From CALBRZ01 sp964511065 (lineage in GTDB: Bacteria; Planctomycetota; Planctomycetia; Pirellulales; S012-138), in NCBI GenBank assembly GCA_964511065.1, contig CAZEEG010000008.1, positions 1 through 64,000 on the forward strand: DNA of 64,000 nucleotides. The letters run 5' to 3'. The notes under the pieces were generated by a model, which saw nothing but the letters and a program-made list of their open reading frames with translations, had not been told where the DNA came from and searched no databases. Both the position numbers and the translations under genes were made by a program. Positions 18,901-27,778 of this stretch are shown piece by piece (positions within the stretch are counted from its first letter, which is position 1; the number at the start of each line of letters is the position of its first letter).

Positions 18901-19082
18901 AGCAAGGTCACCAGGCCCGCCCGCCAATTGCCAAACCACGCGCTGACCATCACGGCCGCGACGAGAAACAGCAGTGGCGAACGCTCTTGTTCAACGATCG
19001 GATCAAGCAGGTGCTTGAGCCCTACGGTGATCAAGATGACGGCGACTGCGACCACGTAGGGCGTCGCTTGGGCAAATCGCAT
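15912..19082 (-). CDS. hybrid sensor histidine kinase with two receiver modules and Hpt
   Basis: A 1056-residue membrane kinase. Residues 8-102 hold about four helices of DUF4118 (KdpD-like) type, then a short coiled coil, a PAS domain (about 135-250), HisKA with His279 (FLANISHELRTPMNAI), and HATPase_c (N box NLVGNGIKF, G boxes DTGIGI and GGTGLGL). A first receiver-like domain (518-670) has lost the phosphoacceptor Asp: the matching strand reads FGLVLIGPTI, and it contains a Ser/Gln/Thr-rich insertion. The second receiver (692-812) keeps Asp742 (ILMDVQMPEMDG) and Lys797. A Pro/Ala-rich linker leads to a C-terminal Hpt domain with His998 (AAHSLKG). The layout implies a His279-Asp742-His998 relay to a separate regulator, possibly the neighbouring NtrC-type protein. 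The signal is unknown. Confidence 0.93.
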   Translation of the reverse strand: MRFAQATPYVVAVAVILITVGLKHLLDPIVEQERSPLLFLVAAVMVSAWFGNWRAGLVTLLLAGGLTFFLGPADEPTWRTEGAIRATLFMVEGGLILGFVAVLHRARERAEHSRRETAATIAQREEADRSLRSSRARFRRLVEANIIGVFFCEEDDRVFDANQSFLSLLGYDEADVRQGRLNVAEITPREFIDVTMAAAVELAQEGRCQPYEKELIRKDGTRLPVLIGTALLSESEGQTVSFAIDLSEQKATESELQQAKDEAEHANRLKSDFLANISHELRTPMNAILGMTQLALDEELSPTVREYLETAYESGRSLLSLVNEILDFSKMEAGRFELEMAPFRLRELLDESFRSLALQAAEKNLELSADVAWDVPDELIGDAHRLRQVVINLVGNGIKFTNEGQVALDVTVASRTSDEIVLHFTVIDTGIGISEDDQERIFAPFTQVDTSTTRRYGGTGLGLAISSELIRMHGGRLELQSTLGQGSRFDFDARFGLPEPGPGDALPALSAEELQGLPVLVVGEDSPDRQQLEALLQQWQLETTWETSGNTALKILRDVAAANRSSQATWPEATPADSAETPGTQQQSSQRPGAGETEFGLVLIGPTILKVDAVELAAQIRRDPRLSGMAVVMLAALPDHDRQRCNAWQIPCLPQPWDEASLLDAISFSLSVPPLPLQHGRLSADTRSCPPLHVLLAEDTPANCHVVRSILQKRGHRVTVASDGQQAVEAVQQQSFDAILMDVQMPEMDGLKATTIIRADEEQNDRPPVPIIAMTAHAMKGDRYRCLAAGMNAYLAKPIDAHKLIELLESVACRRPTASMDEAGPAAIEPLPIDAPAGEPSAASKVGSSGQLYENSQQWPAKHGMPPAGTPGAALRAGIRQQPENGSEPSPKKCGNQERAAPPVVAEMAIPGTAEPEPPTKEDTVNSKATPPSLDEAPLEVPERVHCDLDRALARLGNNRGLLADMFGFYREDAPQLIETIRQGVDKQDRDATSIAAHSLKGLSSSFDASDNVKAAARIEQLAVAGRFEVIAGMLDDLSTLTEKLIEQIAAELDKE

Positions 19083-19868
19083 TGCAAATAGCTATTCGAT
19101 TCGATCTTGCCGGCAGAATCACGTTAACGTCTACGGTGCAAAACCGCAGCAAGTGCGGTCGGCCACGTTGGGGGGGGGGCGTCCATCAACGCCCTGCTGG
19201 GCAATCGCCCGTTTACGCGCGGCGACGATGCCCCAAGGTGTGCCCCTGCACGGGCGCGGGCAAATTCTATCATGCAAACCTATTGCCGAAACGTAGTATA
19301 ACCCGCCGACCATCCTGGGAGGTTCGTACCAGGCCCCCCGCGTTTGCGCCGGCGAGGGCTGCCGAAATGGCGCCCCCTCCCGGTGAAAACTCGCGGAAAG
19401 AGCTAGCCAGCTAGCCCGGCCGCAAGCGTTGAAGGCCATGTTTCAACCGCAGGAATGCACGCGCGGGTGCTCTCCACTGGGGACCGCGGCGAAATGCGGG
19501 CCCACATGGCACGAGCCAAAGCGGGAAATGCGCCCCTGGTTCCTGCGAACGATCCCGAGAGAGCAATCGGGGAGGGAAACCGGCAACCGTCGTGGCCGTC
19601 GTTAGCACAAACCGCCCCTGACCTCCATGTGCTCGTCAAACAATCGCACGCCCTTTTCCACCTGGGTTCAGCGGAGATGCGCCTCACGATTGCAAAATAT
19701 TACGGTGCAACGTTTTAGAGTGGCACCGTTTAAGGTGACGCAGGCCGGAAGGTATTTCCGTTGGCTCACCTGACTCTCATACAGGGTAGGCTCCCCGGCG
19801 TGGTCTTGGCATAGGAGATTTTCTCCCTCTGGGATGGGGGGATTTCTAGCCGAGCGAGCGAACACCGA
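19083..19868. other. long intergenic region, no gene recognised
   Basis: 786 bases upstream of the kinase gene and downstream of the AcuI-like gene. It has a run of ten G at 19170-19179 and an inverted repeat ACGGTGC (19702-19708) / GCACCGT (19723-19729) with a 14-base AT-richer loop. The small frames have no recognisable protein features. Confidence 0.4.
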
Positions 19869-20870
19869 TCAGGTCGGCTGCACAGCGACCACGGTCCGGC
19901 CCACGATCTTGCCCTGCCGAATGTCGGCTGCTGCCGCCGGTAGCTGCTCCAAGGCGATCTCGCGCGCCAGTTCGTCCAGGTGTCCCACCTTCCAATCCGA
20001 CGCCAGGTGCTGCCATAGCTGCTGACGCAGCGGCATGGGGCATGTCGCCGAGTCAATGCCTGTCAGCGTCACGCCTCGCAGGATAAAGGGGTAAACGGTC
20101 AACGGCAGATCGGCTCCGGCAACCAGCCCACAGGCGGCCACGCATCCCCAGGGCTTAACGGCCTTGAGCAGGTTCGCCAGCGGCTGTCCGCCCACGGTGT
20201 CGATGGCGCCGGCCCAACGCCCCGAGAGCAGCGGGCGATCGGCACCTTCGCTGAGCACCTCGCGGCCCAGCACTTCGGCGGCCCCCCAAGCCTGCAGTTG
20301 GGCCTGTTGTGCACGCTTGCCGCTAACGGCCACGACGCGGTATCCCAGCCGGGCCAGGATCGCGACGGCCAAGGAGCCTACCCCGCCGGTGGCGCCGGTC
20401 ACCAGCACGTCGCCCGAGGCGGGCAGAATTTCGTGCCGCTTGAGGAGCCATACGCCGAGAGCGGCCGTAAATCCGGCCGTGCCGTAGATCATGCTTTCGC
20501 GCAAGGTAAGCCCCTGCGGCAGCGGCACAATCCAATCCCCTGGCACGCGGACCATACCGGCGTAGCCGCCCCACTGCCCTGCCCCCAGTTCATAGCTGGT
20601 CACAATGACTTGTTGCCCCGGCTGGAAGCGCGGATCGCTGCTTTCGGCCACGGTGCCGGCCGCATCGATGCCCGGCACGTGCGGCAGACGGCGCGCAACG
20701 CCCGGGTGCCCCTGCATTGCCAAGGCGTCTTTATAGTTGAGCGACGAATAAGCCACGCGGATCAGGACCTCGCCTGGCGGCAGATCCTCTACACGGCGCT
20801 GGACGATCCCACTTGTCACATCGCCTGCTGCGTTCTTCTCAACTAACAAGCAGGGGAAGGTATCGGTCAT
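19869..20870 (-). CDS. acuI: acrylyl-CoA reductase family zinc-less MDR oxidoreductase (AcuI/YhdH)
   Basis: A 333-residue medium-chain dehydrogenase/reductase of the AcuI/YhdH/YhfP group, which reduces acrylyl-CoA with NADPH in 3-hydroxypropionate and DMSP metabolism. Group features are SSLNYKDALAM, PHVPGIDAAGTV, and the long stretch SYELGAGQWGGYAG, with the NADPH motif VTGATGGVGSLAVAIL and VSGKRAQQAQL. The structural and catalytic zinc cysteines of alcohol dehydrogenases are absent. ATG 20870 is preferred because homology starts there (MTDTFPCLLVEK); the frame is open to 20924. It is the last gene of a loosely spaced minus-strand group. The real substrate in this organism is not certain. Confidence 0.88.
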   Translation of the reverse strand: MTDTFPCLLVEKNAAGDVTSGIVQRRVEDLPPGEVLIRVAYSSLNYKDALAMQGHPGVARRLPHVPGIDAAGTVAESSDPRFQPGQQVIVTSYELGAGQWGGYAGMVRVPGDWIVPLPQGLTLRESMIYGTAGFTAALGVWLLKRHEILPASGDVLVTGATGGVGSLAVAILARLGYRVVAVSGKRAQQAQLQAWGAAEVLGREVLSEGADRPLLSGRWAGAIDTVGGQPLANLLKAVKPWGCVAACGLVAGADLPLTVYPFILRGVTLTGIDSATCPMPLRQQLWQHLASDWKVGHLDELAREIALEQLPAAAADIRQGKIVGRTVVAVQPT

Positions 20871-21050
20871 GTCGGCATGCCTTACAGGTGGAAGGGAAAG
20901 ACACGGCGACTCATTGTACGCCAAGCCGCGGGCATCGCGATGCAGGCCGCGGCGATGCGTGCGCTACGCCCTGCATGGGCCGGGGGCATGGCGTGAACGG
21001 TCCCGCGCGGTCGCCGCGGCCAAGTCCTGCGGGAAGCTGCCATCACAACG

Positions 21051-21731
21051 TCATGCCATGGACAAGTTGTGGCAGAAGGTAACGACAGCCTCGATCCCCT
21101 GCTGCCAGTTACCGGCCTCGGTTTCCCCCGACGCCTTGCGCGGCTTGAAGCTGTGGTCGCCATCGGGCAGCCAGTGAATGTGAATCTGCGGCGAAAGCCG
21201 ATACTGGGCCACCTCGCCGCGATTGCCGAAGCTGTCGCGCTCGCCTTGAACGATCATCGTTGGCGTGGCGATCTGCTCCAGATGCGCGATCCGTACACGC
21301 TCCGGCTTTCCGGCCGGATGAAAGGGATACCCCAAGCAGACCAGCCCCGAGATCGGCACCGCATCCGACGTGTGAAGGTCGCGTTCGGCGGCGATCAGGC
21401 TGGCGATTCGTCCGCCCATGGATTTACCGCCGATCACCAACCGTTGTTCGGGCCCCGCCAACGACCGGACCTGCTCAATCGCCCGGTGCCACGTGTCGCG
21501 GAGCACTGGCTCGCGATCGGGCGGTCGGCAGCGGCCATCGGCACGCCGGGCCGACATGTAGGGAAACTCGAATCGCACGCAGCGGATTTCGCCCTTGGCC
21601 ATCCCCTCGGCAAAGGCGTTCATGAACGGCGTATCCATGCCGGCACCGGCGCCGTGGGCCAGGATCAGGATGACCCGGGCATCACTGGGGCCATCGTACA
21701 GCATCTTCAGTGGCTGGTGCTGAGCCATCAT
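21051..21731 (-). CDS. KANL3/Tex30-type alpha/beta hydrolase
   Basis: A 226-residue alpha/beta-hydrolase of the group related to dienelactone hydrolase and eukaryotic KANL3/Tex30. The first strand runs into ILAHGAGAGMDTPF, which supplies the oxyanion hole. The nucleophile elbow is GGKSMGGR with Ser as nucleophile. The acid is likely Asp in IVQGERDSFG and the base His in LPDGDHSF. It starts with two consecutive Met codons (21731 or 21728). Substrates of this group are unknown; no signal peptide, so cytoplasmic. Confidence 0.88.
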   Translation of the reverse strand: MMAQHQPLKMLYDGPSDARVILILAHGAGAGMDTPFMNAFAEGMAKGEIRCVRFEFPYMSARRADGRCRPPDREPVLRDTWHRAIEQVRSLAGPEQRLVIGGKSMGGRIASLIAAERDLHTSDAVPISGLVCLGYPFHPAGKPERVRIAHLEQIATPTMIVQGERDSFGNRGEVAQYRLSPQIHIHWLPDGDHSFKPRKASGETEAGNWQQGIEAVVTFCHNLSMA

Positions 21732-21845
21732 GTGCGGGCCGCTTCGTTCACGTTTACAGTGCCGTGGACCCGGCCTCCAAGCCGCAGCCGGCGAGATTTC
21801 TGACCAGAACGACCAATGTCTCGGCCAGCACGGCCTGGTTCCCCT

Positions 21846-22553
21846 TTACACCGACTCGCGCCGCGACGTCGGCGCCGCCGCTATGGGATTAAACTCCAGT
21901 TCCTTTCCAAAGCTCACCGGCAAGTCGCGCTGGGCGCGAACGCGGGCCAGATATTGGTGCCGGGGGATTTCAATCGCCCCCATGCTGGCCGTGTGCGCCG
22001 AGAGTTGTTGAATATCGAGCGTGCGGAAACCTCGCGCTTGCAGGTGCCGCACCAAGGCGACCAAGGCCACCTTCGAAGCATCACGCATGAGGTGGAACAT
22101 TGACTCAGCGCAGAACACGGCTCCCACGGCCACCCCGTAGGTGCCGCCAACCAATTGGCCGTCGTGCCACACCTCAACGCTATGGGCCATGCCGTGGCGA
22201 TGCAGCCGACAATAGGCATCGAGCATCTCACCGGTGATCCACGTATTGCCGGCGCGGCCGCCAGCGGTGCCGCATTCCACCATTACGCCCCCAAAGTCGC
22301 GGTCACACGACAACGTGAAGCGGCCGCTGCGGATCGTTCGCGCCAGCCGGCGACTGACGTACAGGTCGTCCAGTTCGAGCACCGCCCGGGGGTCGGGCGA
22401 GAACCACATCAAGTTCCGCCGGCCATGCGGCCACGGAAAAATGCCGTGGCGATAGGCATCGCGAAGCCACGAAACGGAAAGCTCGCCGCCCAGGTGAACC
22501 AAACCCAGCGGGTTGGCGCACTCGGCTGGGGGAAAATAGCGAGGCTGGTCCAT
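21846..22553 (-). CDS. aat: leucyl/phenylalanyl-tRNA--protein transferase
   Basis: Adds Leu or Phe from aminoacyl-tRNA to proteins with N-terminal Arg or Lys, marking them for ClpS/ClpAP by the N-degron rule. The 235 residues show the family signature throughout: GLVHLGGELSVSWLRDAYRHGIFPW, MWFSPDPRAVL, NTWITGEMLDAY, HSVEVWHDGQLVGGTYGVAVG and FCAESMFHLMRDASKVAL. Cytoplasmic. ATG 22553 lacks an obvious Shine-Dalgarno sequence. It sits between the hydrolase and the MFS exporter with gaps of 114 and 203 bases. Confidence 0.96.
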   Translation of the reverse strand: MDQPRYFPPAECANPLGLVHLGGELSVSWLRDAYRHGIFPWPHGRRNLMWFSPDPRAVLELDDLYVSRRLARTIRSGRFTLSCDRDFGGVMVECGTAGGRAGNTWITGEMLDAYCRLHRHGMAHSVEVWHDGQLVGGTYGVAVGAVFCAESMFHLMRDASKVALVALVRHLQARGFRTLDIQQLSAHTASMGAIEIPRHQYLARVRAQRDLPVSFGKELEFNPIAAAPTSRRESV

Positions 22554-22756
22554 GAGTCGACTGAAACCGAAAGGGGCAGTTGTGGACGCGCTAGGCTGGC
22601 AGCCCGGCCGATCAACACCCGATGCCGCCTGAGGGTATTTTATCGCCGGATCGGCAGGGCGTCATAAGCCCCGCCGCCAAAGTCATCGCGACCGCAGGCG
22701 CTGCTATCACCCGATGCGATGATTTCGGCCCCCTCACCCGTCGTGGCGGTGACACC

Positions 22757-24322
22757 TCAATCGGCCTTATGGACCGGCTGGACAGCCGGCTTGAAGGTGT
22801 CCCGTTGAGCGGCCTTGGCCGCGGCCACTACCAGGCTGACCGTGGCGGGAGCGGGTATGGTTCCCGAACCGTTCGCCCCCTGTCCTTGTGGCATCACCAT
22901 CTCTTGCTCCGGCGTACCCGACGCATCGGCATCGACCGCACGGCGCCGGGCCACTTCATCACCCGCATTCCGCGGCAGCCGGGCGAACATCAAGGCAGAA
23001 ACCGCCGTCAATGCGGCCACCACCAGGAACGCAGCCGAGAAGTCGATCAACTCGGGCCGCTGTCCACCGCGGAGGATCGACGAGGCCGTTAGCGTCATCG
23101 CCCCGATTCCCACCCCCACCGACAGCGAAAGCTGTTGCGCCATCGAAACCAGGCTGGTTGCGCGTCCCATCTGCCGCGCGTCCAGGTCGGCATACCCGAT
23201 GATGTTGATCGCGGTGAACTCCAGCGAGCGGAAGAAGCCGCCGATCAGCAGCACCCCAAACATCACGATTCCCGGCGTGGCCGAGTTGAACGTCAGGCAC
23301 AGCGCGATCGAGGCGGCCGACAGCAGCGCATTCCACACCAGCACGTTGCGGAATCCTAGCCGGTTCAGGATTGGCTGGGCCGCGAACTTCATCAACATCG
23401 CGCCGGCAGCCGCGGCGAACGTGATCAAGCCCGATGCCAGCGGCGAGCGACCAAATACGGTTTGCAGCATCAACGGCATTAAAAACGGCAACGCCCCGAT
23501 CCCGAACCGAAACAGCGAGCCTCCCAGCACGCTCGCCCGGAGCGTGGGAATCCGAAGCAGCGTCAGATCGAGCAGCGGGTTTGCACGGTTCCGGGCATGC
23601 GCCAGGTACAGCAGGCTGCCCAGCAGGCCCAGCCCCACCAGGGAGAGGTTCAGCCACGGTGGCAGCAGTCCATCGCCCACCGCTTCAAACCCAAACACAA
23701 TCCCCGCAATCGCCACCGAGCAGAGCACGAAACCCCGGGTATCGAACGGTGGAACATCGGGGTCGCGATAGTCTTCGATATAGCGGGTCGCCAGCGCGAA
23801 TCCCACGACACCGATCGGCACATTGATGAGGAACACCCAGGGCCACGAGGCATAGGTCACGATGGCCCCGCCTAGCGGCGGTCCAACCACCGGCCCCAGC
23901 AGTGCTGGCACGGCGACCCAGGTCATGGCCGCAACCAGGTTCGCCTTCGGCACCGCCCGCAGCAGCGCCAAGCGTGCCACCGGAACCATCATCGCACCGC
24001 CGATGCCCTGGATCACGCGGGCAAGAATCATCATCTCAAGCGATCCGGCAGTCGCGCATGCAACCGAGGCCCCGGTGAAAATCAGGATCGCCAGGCGAAA
24101 CACGGTCCGCGTGCCAAAGCGGTCGGCCATCCACCCGCTGATCGGCATGAAAATCGCCAGGCTCATCAGGTAGCTGGTCAGAACCAGGTGCAAGTGTACG
24201 GGCGACTTGCCGAAGGAGCGCGCAATCTGCGGTAACGCCGTCGCCAGGATCGTCGTCTCCAGGTTCTGCATGAACAGCGAGCAGGCGACGATCAGGGCTA
24301 CGATACGGTATCGGGAATGCAC
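22757..24322 (-). CDS. DHA2-type MFS multidrug exporter
   Basis: A 521-residue inner-membrane transporter of the EmrB/QacA class, probably with 14 helices. Motif A lies after helix 2 (GWMADRFGTRTVF), motif C-like sequence in helix 5 (ALLGPVVGPPLGGAIV), and the N-terminal NLETTILATALPQIARS is typical of the class. It ends with an unusual hydrophilic Ala/Pro/Gln-rich tail of about 70 residues. Start is GTG 24322. No EmrA-like partner or TetR regulator lies beside it; the exported compound is unknown. Confidence 0.9.
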   Translation of the reverse strand: MHSRYRIVALIVACSLFMQNLETTILATALPQIARSFGKSPVHLHLVLTSYLMSLAIFMPISGWMADRFGTRTVFRLAILIFTGASVACATAGSLEMMILARVIQGIGGAMMVPVARLALLRAVPKANLVAAMTWVAVPALLGPVVGPPLGGAIVTYASWPWVFLINVPIGVVGFALATRYIEDYRDPDVPPFDTRGFVLCSVAIAGIVFGFEAVGDGLLPPWLNLSLVGLGLLGSLLYLAHARNRANPLLDLTLLRIPTLRASVLGGSLFRFGIGALPFLMPLMLQTVFGRSPLASGLITFAAAAGAMLMKFAAQPILNRLGFRNVLVWNALLSAASIALCLTFNSATPGIVMFGVLLIGGFFRSLEFTAINIIGYADLDARQMGRATSLVSMAQQLSLSVGVGIGAMTLTASSILRGGQRPELIDFSAAFLVVAALTAVSALMFARLPRNAGDEVARRRAVDADASGTPEQEMVMPQGQGANGSGTIPAPATVSLVVAAAKAAQRDTFKPAVQPVHKAD

Positions 24323-24785
24323 GGCGCGTCAGGATTGTGGTTGGGTGAGCGAGGAAGGGGGCAGAAATTGCCCAAGACCGGCGGGAGTGCAATCCATTGT
24401 ATCCCGCCAGTGCTTCGAAGACGACCGGCAACGGACCTCAAAATCTGCATGTTTACCGCGATTTTACGGCCATGGGCGGCGTTCCTTGCCAGCAGCGGCG
24501 AGGCTGTATCCCGTTGCTGGCCCCGCCATCGCGTGACTGCTGGCTGCCGGCCCAACTTGGGCGCCGGGCGGCCAGGGAGCGGCCACCCTTTGCATTTTCG
24601 GCTCCGGCGGTACAGCGGCCGCACCGCTAAATACCTCAAGCGGTACGCCCGGATTGACCCCGTCAATTTAACAGCCGGGGGGCCAGCCCCACCGATTGGC
24701 ACCATGCAGAAACTGGCTTGTGTACTGGTGCGGCGCTATAATGGACGCCAATCGCCTCTCACTCTCGTCTATTGAGGCTTGGGTT
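24323..24785. other. divergent intergenic region, MFS / HtrA genes
   Basis: 463 bases with no gene recognised. The only notable element is the TATAAT box at 24737-24742 described as a promoter below. Several GC-rich short inverted segments are present but none forms a convincing terminator. Confidence 0.4.
24714..24742 (+). promoter_or_regulatory. possible promoter of the HtrA gene
   Basis: A perfect TATAAT at 24737-24742 stands out in GC-rich sequence. The -35 side is weak: TGGCTT at 24714 with 17-base spacing. If used, transcription would start near 24750, which rules out the in-frame ATGs at 24696 and 24741 and supports the ATG at 24786. Confidence 0.35.
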
Positions 24786-26435
24786 ATGCACGAGCAAGCT
24801 TGGGACGGCCTGAACGGCCACAGCGCAGGCAACGGCAGCGGCCCGTCGCAAGGCGGGCATGATCGCCCTGCTTCTTCGCCGGACTCGGACCGCAGCAGTC
24901 GGATTCCCGCTGCCCTTGGCCATTCCCCGGCGCTCCCCAAGGGGTTGCCGGTCGCCGCCTCGCAGAGTTCCCTCGGCGACTCGCGACCGCAAGGCCATCG
25001 GGTACGCCAGAGCGATCCCGATCGTGCATGCGAGATGCTTGCCGCAGCGGCCACGTTTTCGCATCAAACGGCCGCCGCGCCAAGCTCAGTTTCGCAGGAG
25101 CGTCCTGCGCGCTGCCAGCAGGGCGTGCCGCACCCGGAGCATACCGGGTGGGATTCTTTGGAACTTGAGCCCAACCAGGACGAGCAGGCCGTGATGGACG
25201 GCACCCCCGATTCAGACACCGGTTCAGACGCCCATCCCGGGCAGGCCGCGGAAGATGCTGAACGGCGTGGCGATCCTCCCAAGCGATCGTCCCGCCGTCG
25301 CGCACGGTCGGAAACAACAGGTGCTGGCCGCGGTCTGCGCATCGCCTGGATGGCAATGATGGCGGTGCTGCTGCTGGCGCTGTTGCGGCTCAACATCGGA
25401 GCCATCGTGGAAGAAATCTGCTATGGCCTGGAACGCGGCAAGCAACGGGCCAAGTTAGAGGACGCCCGGGTGCAACTGGCCAAGCTGGAAGATACCTCCA
25501 CGGCTTTCCGACTGATCGCCCGGAGCATCGGGCCGTGTGTCGTGCATATTGATACCTTGCGCGTGAACCAGACCGCCCGCCGCGACGGCGACGACGGTTG
25601 GTCGCGGCGTCTGGAAGCCAGCGGCCAAGGTTCCGGAGTGATCGTCGATCCCGAAGGCTTTATCCTCACCAATCACCACGTGATTAAGGATGCCACGGAG
25701 ATCGTGGTTCGATTGAGCGACGGCCGCAACATCCGGGGGGCCAACGTGGTGGGCATCGACCCGCTGACCGACCTGGCCGTCATCAAGATCGATGCCCAAG
25801 GTTTGCAGGCTGCCCCCTGGGGCGACAGCGAAAGCCTCGAAGTCGGTGACTGGGTGGTGGCCGTAGGTAATCCCTTTGGGCTGGATCGCAGCGTGACCGC
25901 AGGGATTGTCAGTGCCAAGGGCCGGCGCAACGTCGTCCATAACATGCCGTACCAGAACTTCCTGCAGACCGATGCCGCCGTGAATCCCGGCAACAGTGGC
26001 GGCCCCCTGATTAACCTGCAAGGCGAAGTGGTCGGCATCAACACGGCGATCGTCGGCTCGTCGTTCCAAGGCGTGAGCTTTGCCATTCCCAGCACGATCG
26101 CCCGCGAGGTTTACACCCGGCTGCGCAGTGAAGGGCAGTTTGTCCGTGGCTGGCTGGGGGTCGCGTTGGAAGAAATCACCCTGCAACGGGCGGCCGAGCT
26201 GGGCGTGGAACCGCAGGGCGTGTTGGTGACCGATGTCGTCGGCGCACCTGCCCGGCAGGCCGGGCTGGAAGCTGGCGATATCGTGCTGACATGGAACGGC
26301 CAGAGCGTCAGTAGTCCAGCCGATCTAAGCTGGAAGGTCGCGGCAACCAACGCCGGTAGCCATGCGACCATCAGACTGAAGCGCGGGAACGAAGAACTTG
26401 AACTGATCGTGCGCGTGGGCGAGCGGCGTCTGTAG
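24786..26435 (+). CDS. membrane-anchored HtrA/DegP-type serine protease with PDZ domain
   Basis: A 549-residue protease. Residues 1-183 form a long hydrophilic, probably disordered cytoplasmic region. One transmembrane helix follows (about 185-203), then a short coiled segment (205-240). The trypsin-like domain has the triad His298 (LTNHHVI), Asp329 (TDLAVIKI) and Ser404 (NPGNSGGPL), and one C-terminal PDZ domain (about 455-545: GWLGVALEEI, ARQAGLEAGDIVLTWNG). It should act in the periplasm in envelope quality control or regulated proteolysis. ATG 24786 is favoured by the TATAAT just upstream; the frame is open from 24696. The long cytoplasmic tail is longer than in DegS-like anchored proteases. 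Confidence 0.92.
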   Translation: MHEQAWDGLNGHSAGNGSGPSQGGHDRPASSPDSDRSSRIPAALGHSPALPKGLPVAASQSSLGDSRPQGHRVRQSDPDRACEMLAAAATFSHQTAAAPSSVSQERPARCQQGVPHPEHTGWDSLELEPNQDEQAVMDGTPDSDTGSDAHPGQAAEDAERRGDPPKRSSRRRARSETTGAGRGLRIAWMAMMAVLLLALLRLNIGAIVEEICYGLERGKQRAKLEDARVQLAKLEDTSTAFRLIARSIGPCVVHIDTLRVNQTARRDGDDGWSRRLEASGQGSGVIVDPEGFILTNHHVIKDATEIVVRLSDGRNIRGANVVGIDPLTDLAVIKIDAQGLQAAPWGDSESLEVGDWVVAVGNPFGLDRSVTAGIVSAKGRRNVVHNMPYQNFLQTDAAVNPGNSGGPLINLQGEVVGINTAIVGSSFQGVSFAIPSTIAREVYTRLRSEGQFVRGWLGVALEEITLQRAAELGVEPQGVLVTDVVGAPARQAGLEAGDIVLTWNGQSVSSPADLSWKVAATNAGSHATIRLKRGNEELELIVRVGERRL

Positions 26436-26484
26436 TCGTTCCGCAGGTACTTGGCGCAACCGGTACCCCGCAGGCAATTGCCGC

Positions 26485-27669
26485 TCAAGGCTGCCCTGCT
26501 CGTGGCTGCGTTTCCAAGAGGGCCATCGTTGCCCAACCGGTGGTGGACATCCGCTGGGCGTAGCTTTCGCCGCCAGCGGGGCGCGTGGTTTCCGGCCAGC
26601 TACCATCGTCGTACTGGCTGGCAGCCAGATAATGCCGGCCCCGCTCGATCATCGCGGCCCAACCATCAGTCCCATTCGTCCCATCTTGGGCAGCGGCTTT
26701 GGAACCTGCTGTCCGCACAACACCCGCGGAGTATTCATCCGGGCCGAGCTTATGGAGCGCCAACAGGACCACGGCCGTATCAAACGGCTCGGCTGCCGAG
26801 GTGACAAACGGCCCCCAGCCGCCGTTCTCCCCCTGCCCTCGCCGGATGATCTCGACGCATTCGGCGATTTTCGCCTCGCGGCCCAAGGCGGAATTCGCTC
26901 CCGCTTCCGGCTTAACGTCAACCAACCACAACAGCAGGGCCGCGGCATCGAGGACGCGCTGCGGCCGGAATTGTGCCAGCCAGTGGTCGGCCTTGGCGAT
27001 GGATGGGCCAAACCGCGTGGCATCGGCCTGCTGCAATACGGCCCTGGCCACGACGGTCGCCAGCGGAGTGCCGTACGTCACCGGAGAACCCACCGAGCCT
27101 GCGGCGTCAATCGCCCAGGCGCCATCGTCCCCCTGCTGCTCGGCCACCTGCTGAGCCGCAAGGCGTAGTGGGCTCTTGAAACCTGGCATTTGCGGTGGTT
27201 GATCGGCGGCTTGCGGTGCAATGCCCGCTGCGCGGCGAGTGCGCTCCACCTGCGCTAAGGCTGCCGCAAACTGGACGGCGGCCAGCCGGCGGTCGCTAAA
27301 TTCCACTTCGCCGCCGTTGTCCTTCCAACCCTGCGGGTTGCGAAGCCATGCGATGGTTTCCGCCAACGATTCCGCCGGAACCGCGCCGGCAGGGGACTCG
27401 TGCGCTCTACCCCCTGACGGGTTACCTGGCGTCTGGGCATTTGCCGTCCGTTGGTTGCGGTCAACCGCTGCCAGGTGCAATGCCCGAAAGGCATCGCCGT
27501 TGTTGTGGCACGAGAAGCAACGATTTTCCTTCGGCCAGGAGGGAACTTCGCGTGCCAGGAAGGCTACTGCCCGCTGAATGGCCCGATCCGGCGATACCTC
27601 AGGCTCCCGACCCACCGCGCCGTTGACGCAGCAGGCGGCCAGCACGATTCCCAGGGCGGCAATTCGCAT
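26485..27669 (-). CDS. exported alpha/alpha-toroid repeat protein with CxxCH motif
   Basis: A 394-residue protein starting at ATG 27669; upstream codons lack homology. The N-terminus is a signal sequence with a possible lipobox (VLAAC, Cys14). A single CFSCH (51-55) could bind haem c or be a remnant; such proteins occur widely in planctomycetes. The rest looks like prenyltransferase/squalene-oxidase type repeats, with helix-turn units such as AVAFLAREV, GQGENGGWGPF and YDDGSWPETT. No catalytic residues for terpene chemistry are evident, so it is probably a structural or binding version. It follows the PQQ-propeller gene after 109 bases and is probably co-transcribed. Confidence 0.75.
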   Translation of the reverse strand: MRIAALGIVLAACCVNGAVGREPEVSPDRAIQRAVAFLAREVPSWPKENRCFSCHNNGDAFRALHLAAVDRNQRTANAQTPGNPSGGRAHESPAGAVPAESLAETIAWLRNPQGWKDNGGEVEFSDRRLAAVQFAAALAQVERTRRAAGIAPQAADQPPQMPGFKSPLRLAAQQVAEQQGDDGAWAIDAAGSVGSPVTYGTPLATVVARAVLQQADATRFGPSIAKADHWLAQFRPQRVLDAAALLLWLVDVKPEAGANSALGREAKIAECVEIIRRGQGENGGWGPFVTSAAEPFDTAVVLLALHKLGPDEYSAGVVRTAGSKAAAQDGTNGTDGWAAMIERGRHYLAASQYDDGSWPETTRPAGGESYAQRMSTTGWATMALLETQPRAGQP

Positions 27670-27778
27670 CAGCACGGCTCCTGGTACGCAAGAACAAGAA
27701 AGCGGCGTGGCCCCGTCACTCGACTTCACGGTGGTTTGAAGGCCGCGGCACAGCACGCAGCGTCCAATGCCGCGCTGC

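Noticed and set aside
19702..19729. Inverted repeat ACGGTGC / GCACCGT as a possible terminator or attachment site
   Set aside because: Long 14-base loop, no T-run, no integrase or tRNA nearby; likely chance.
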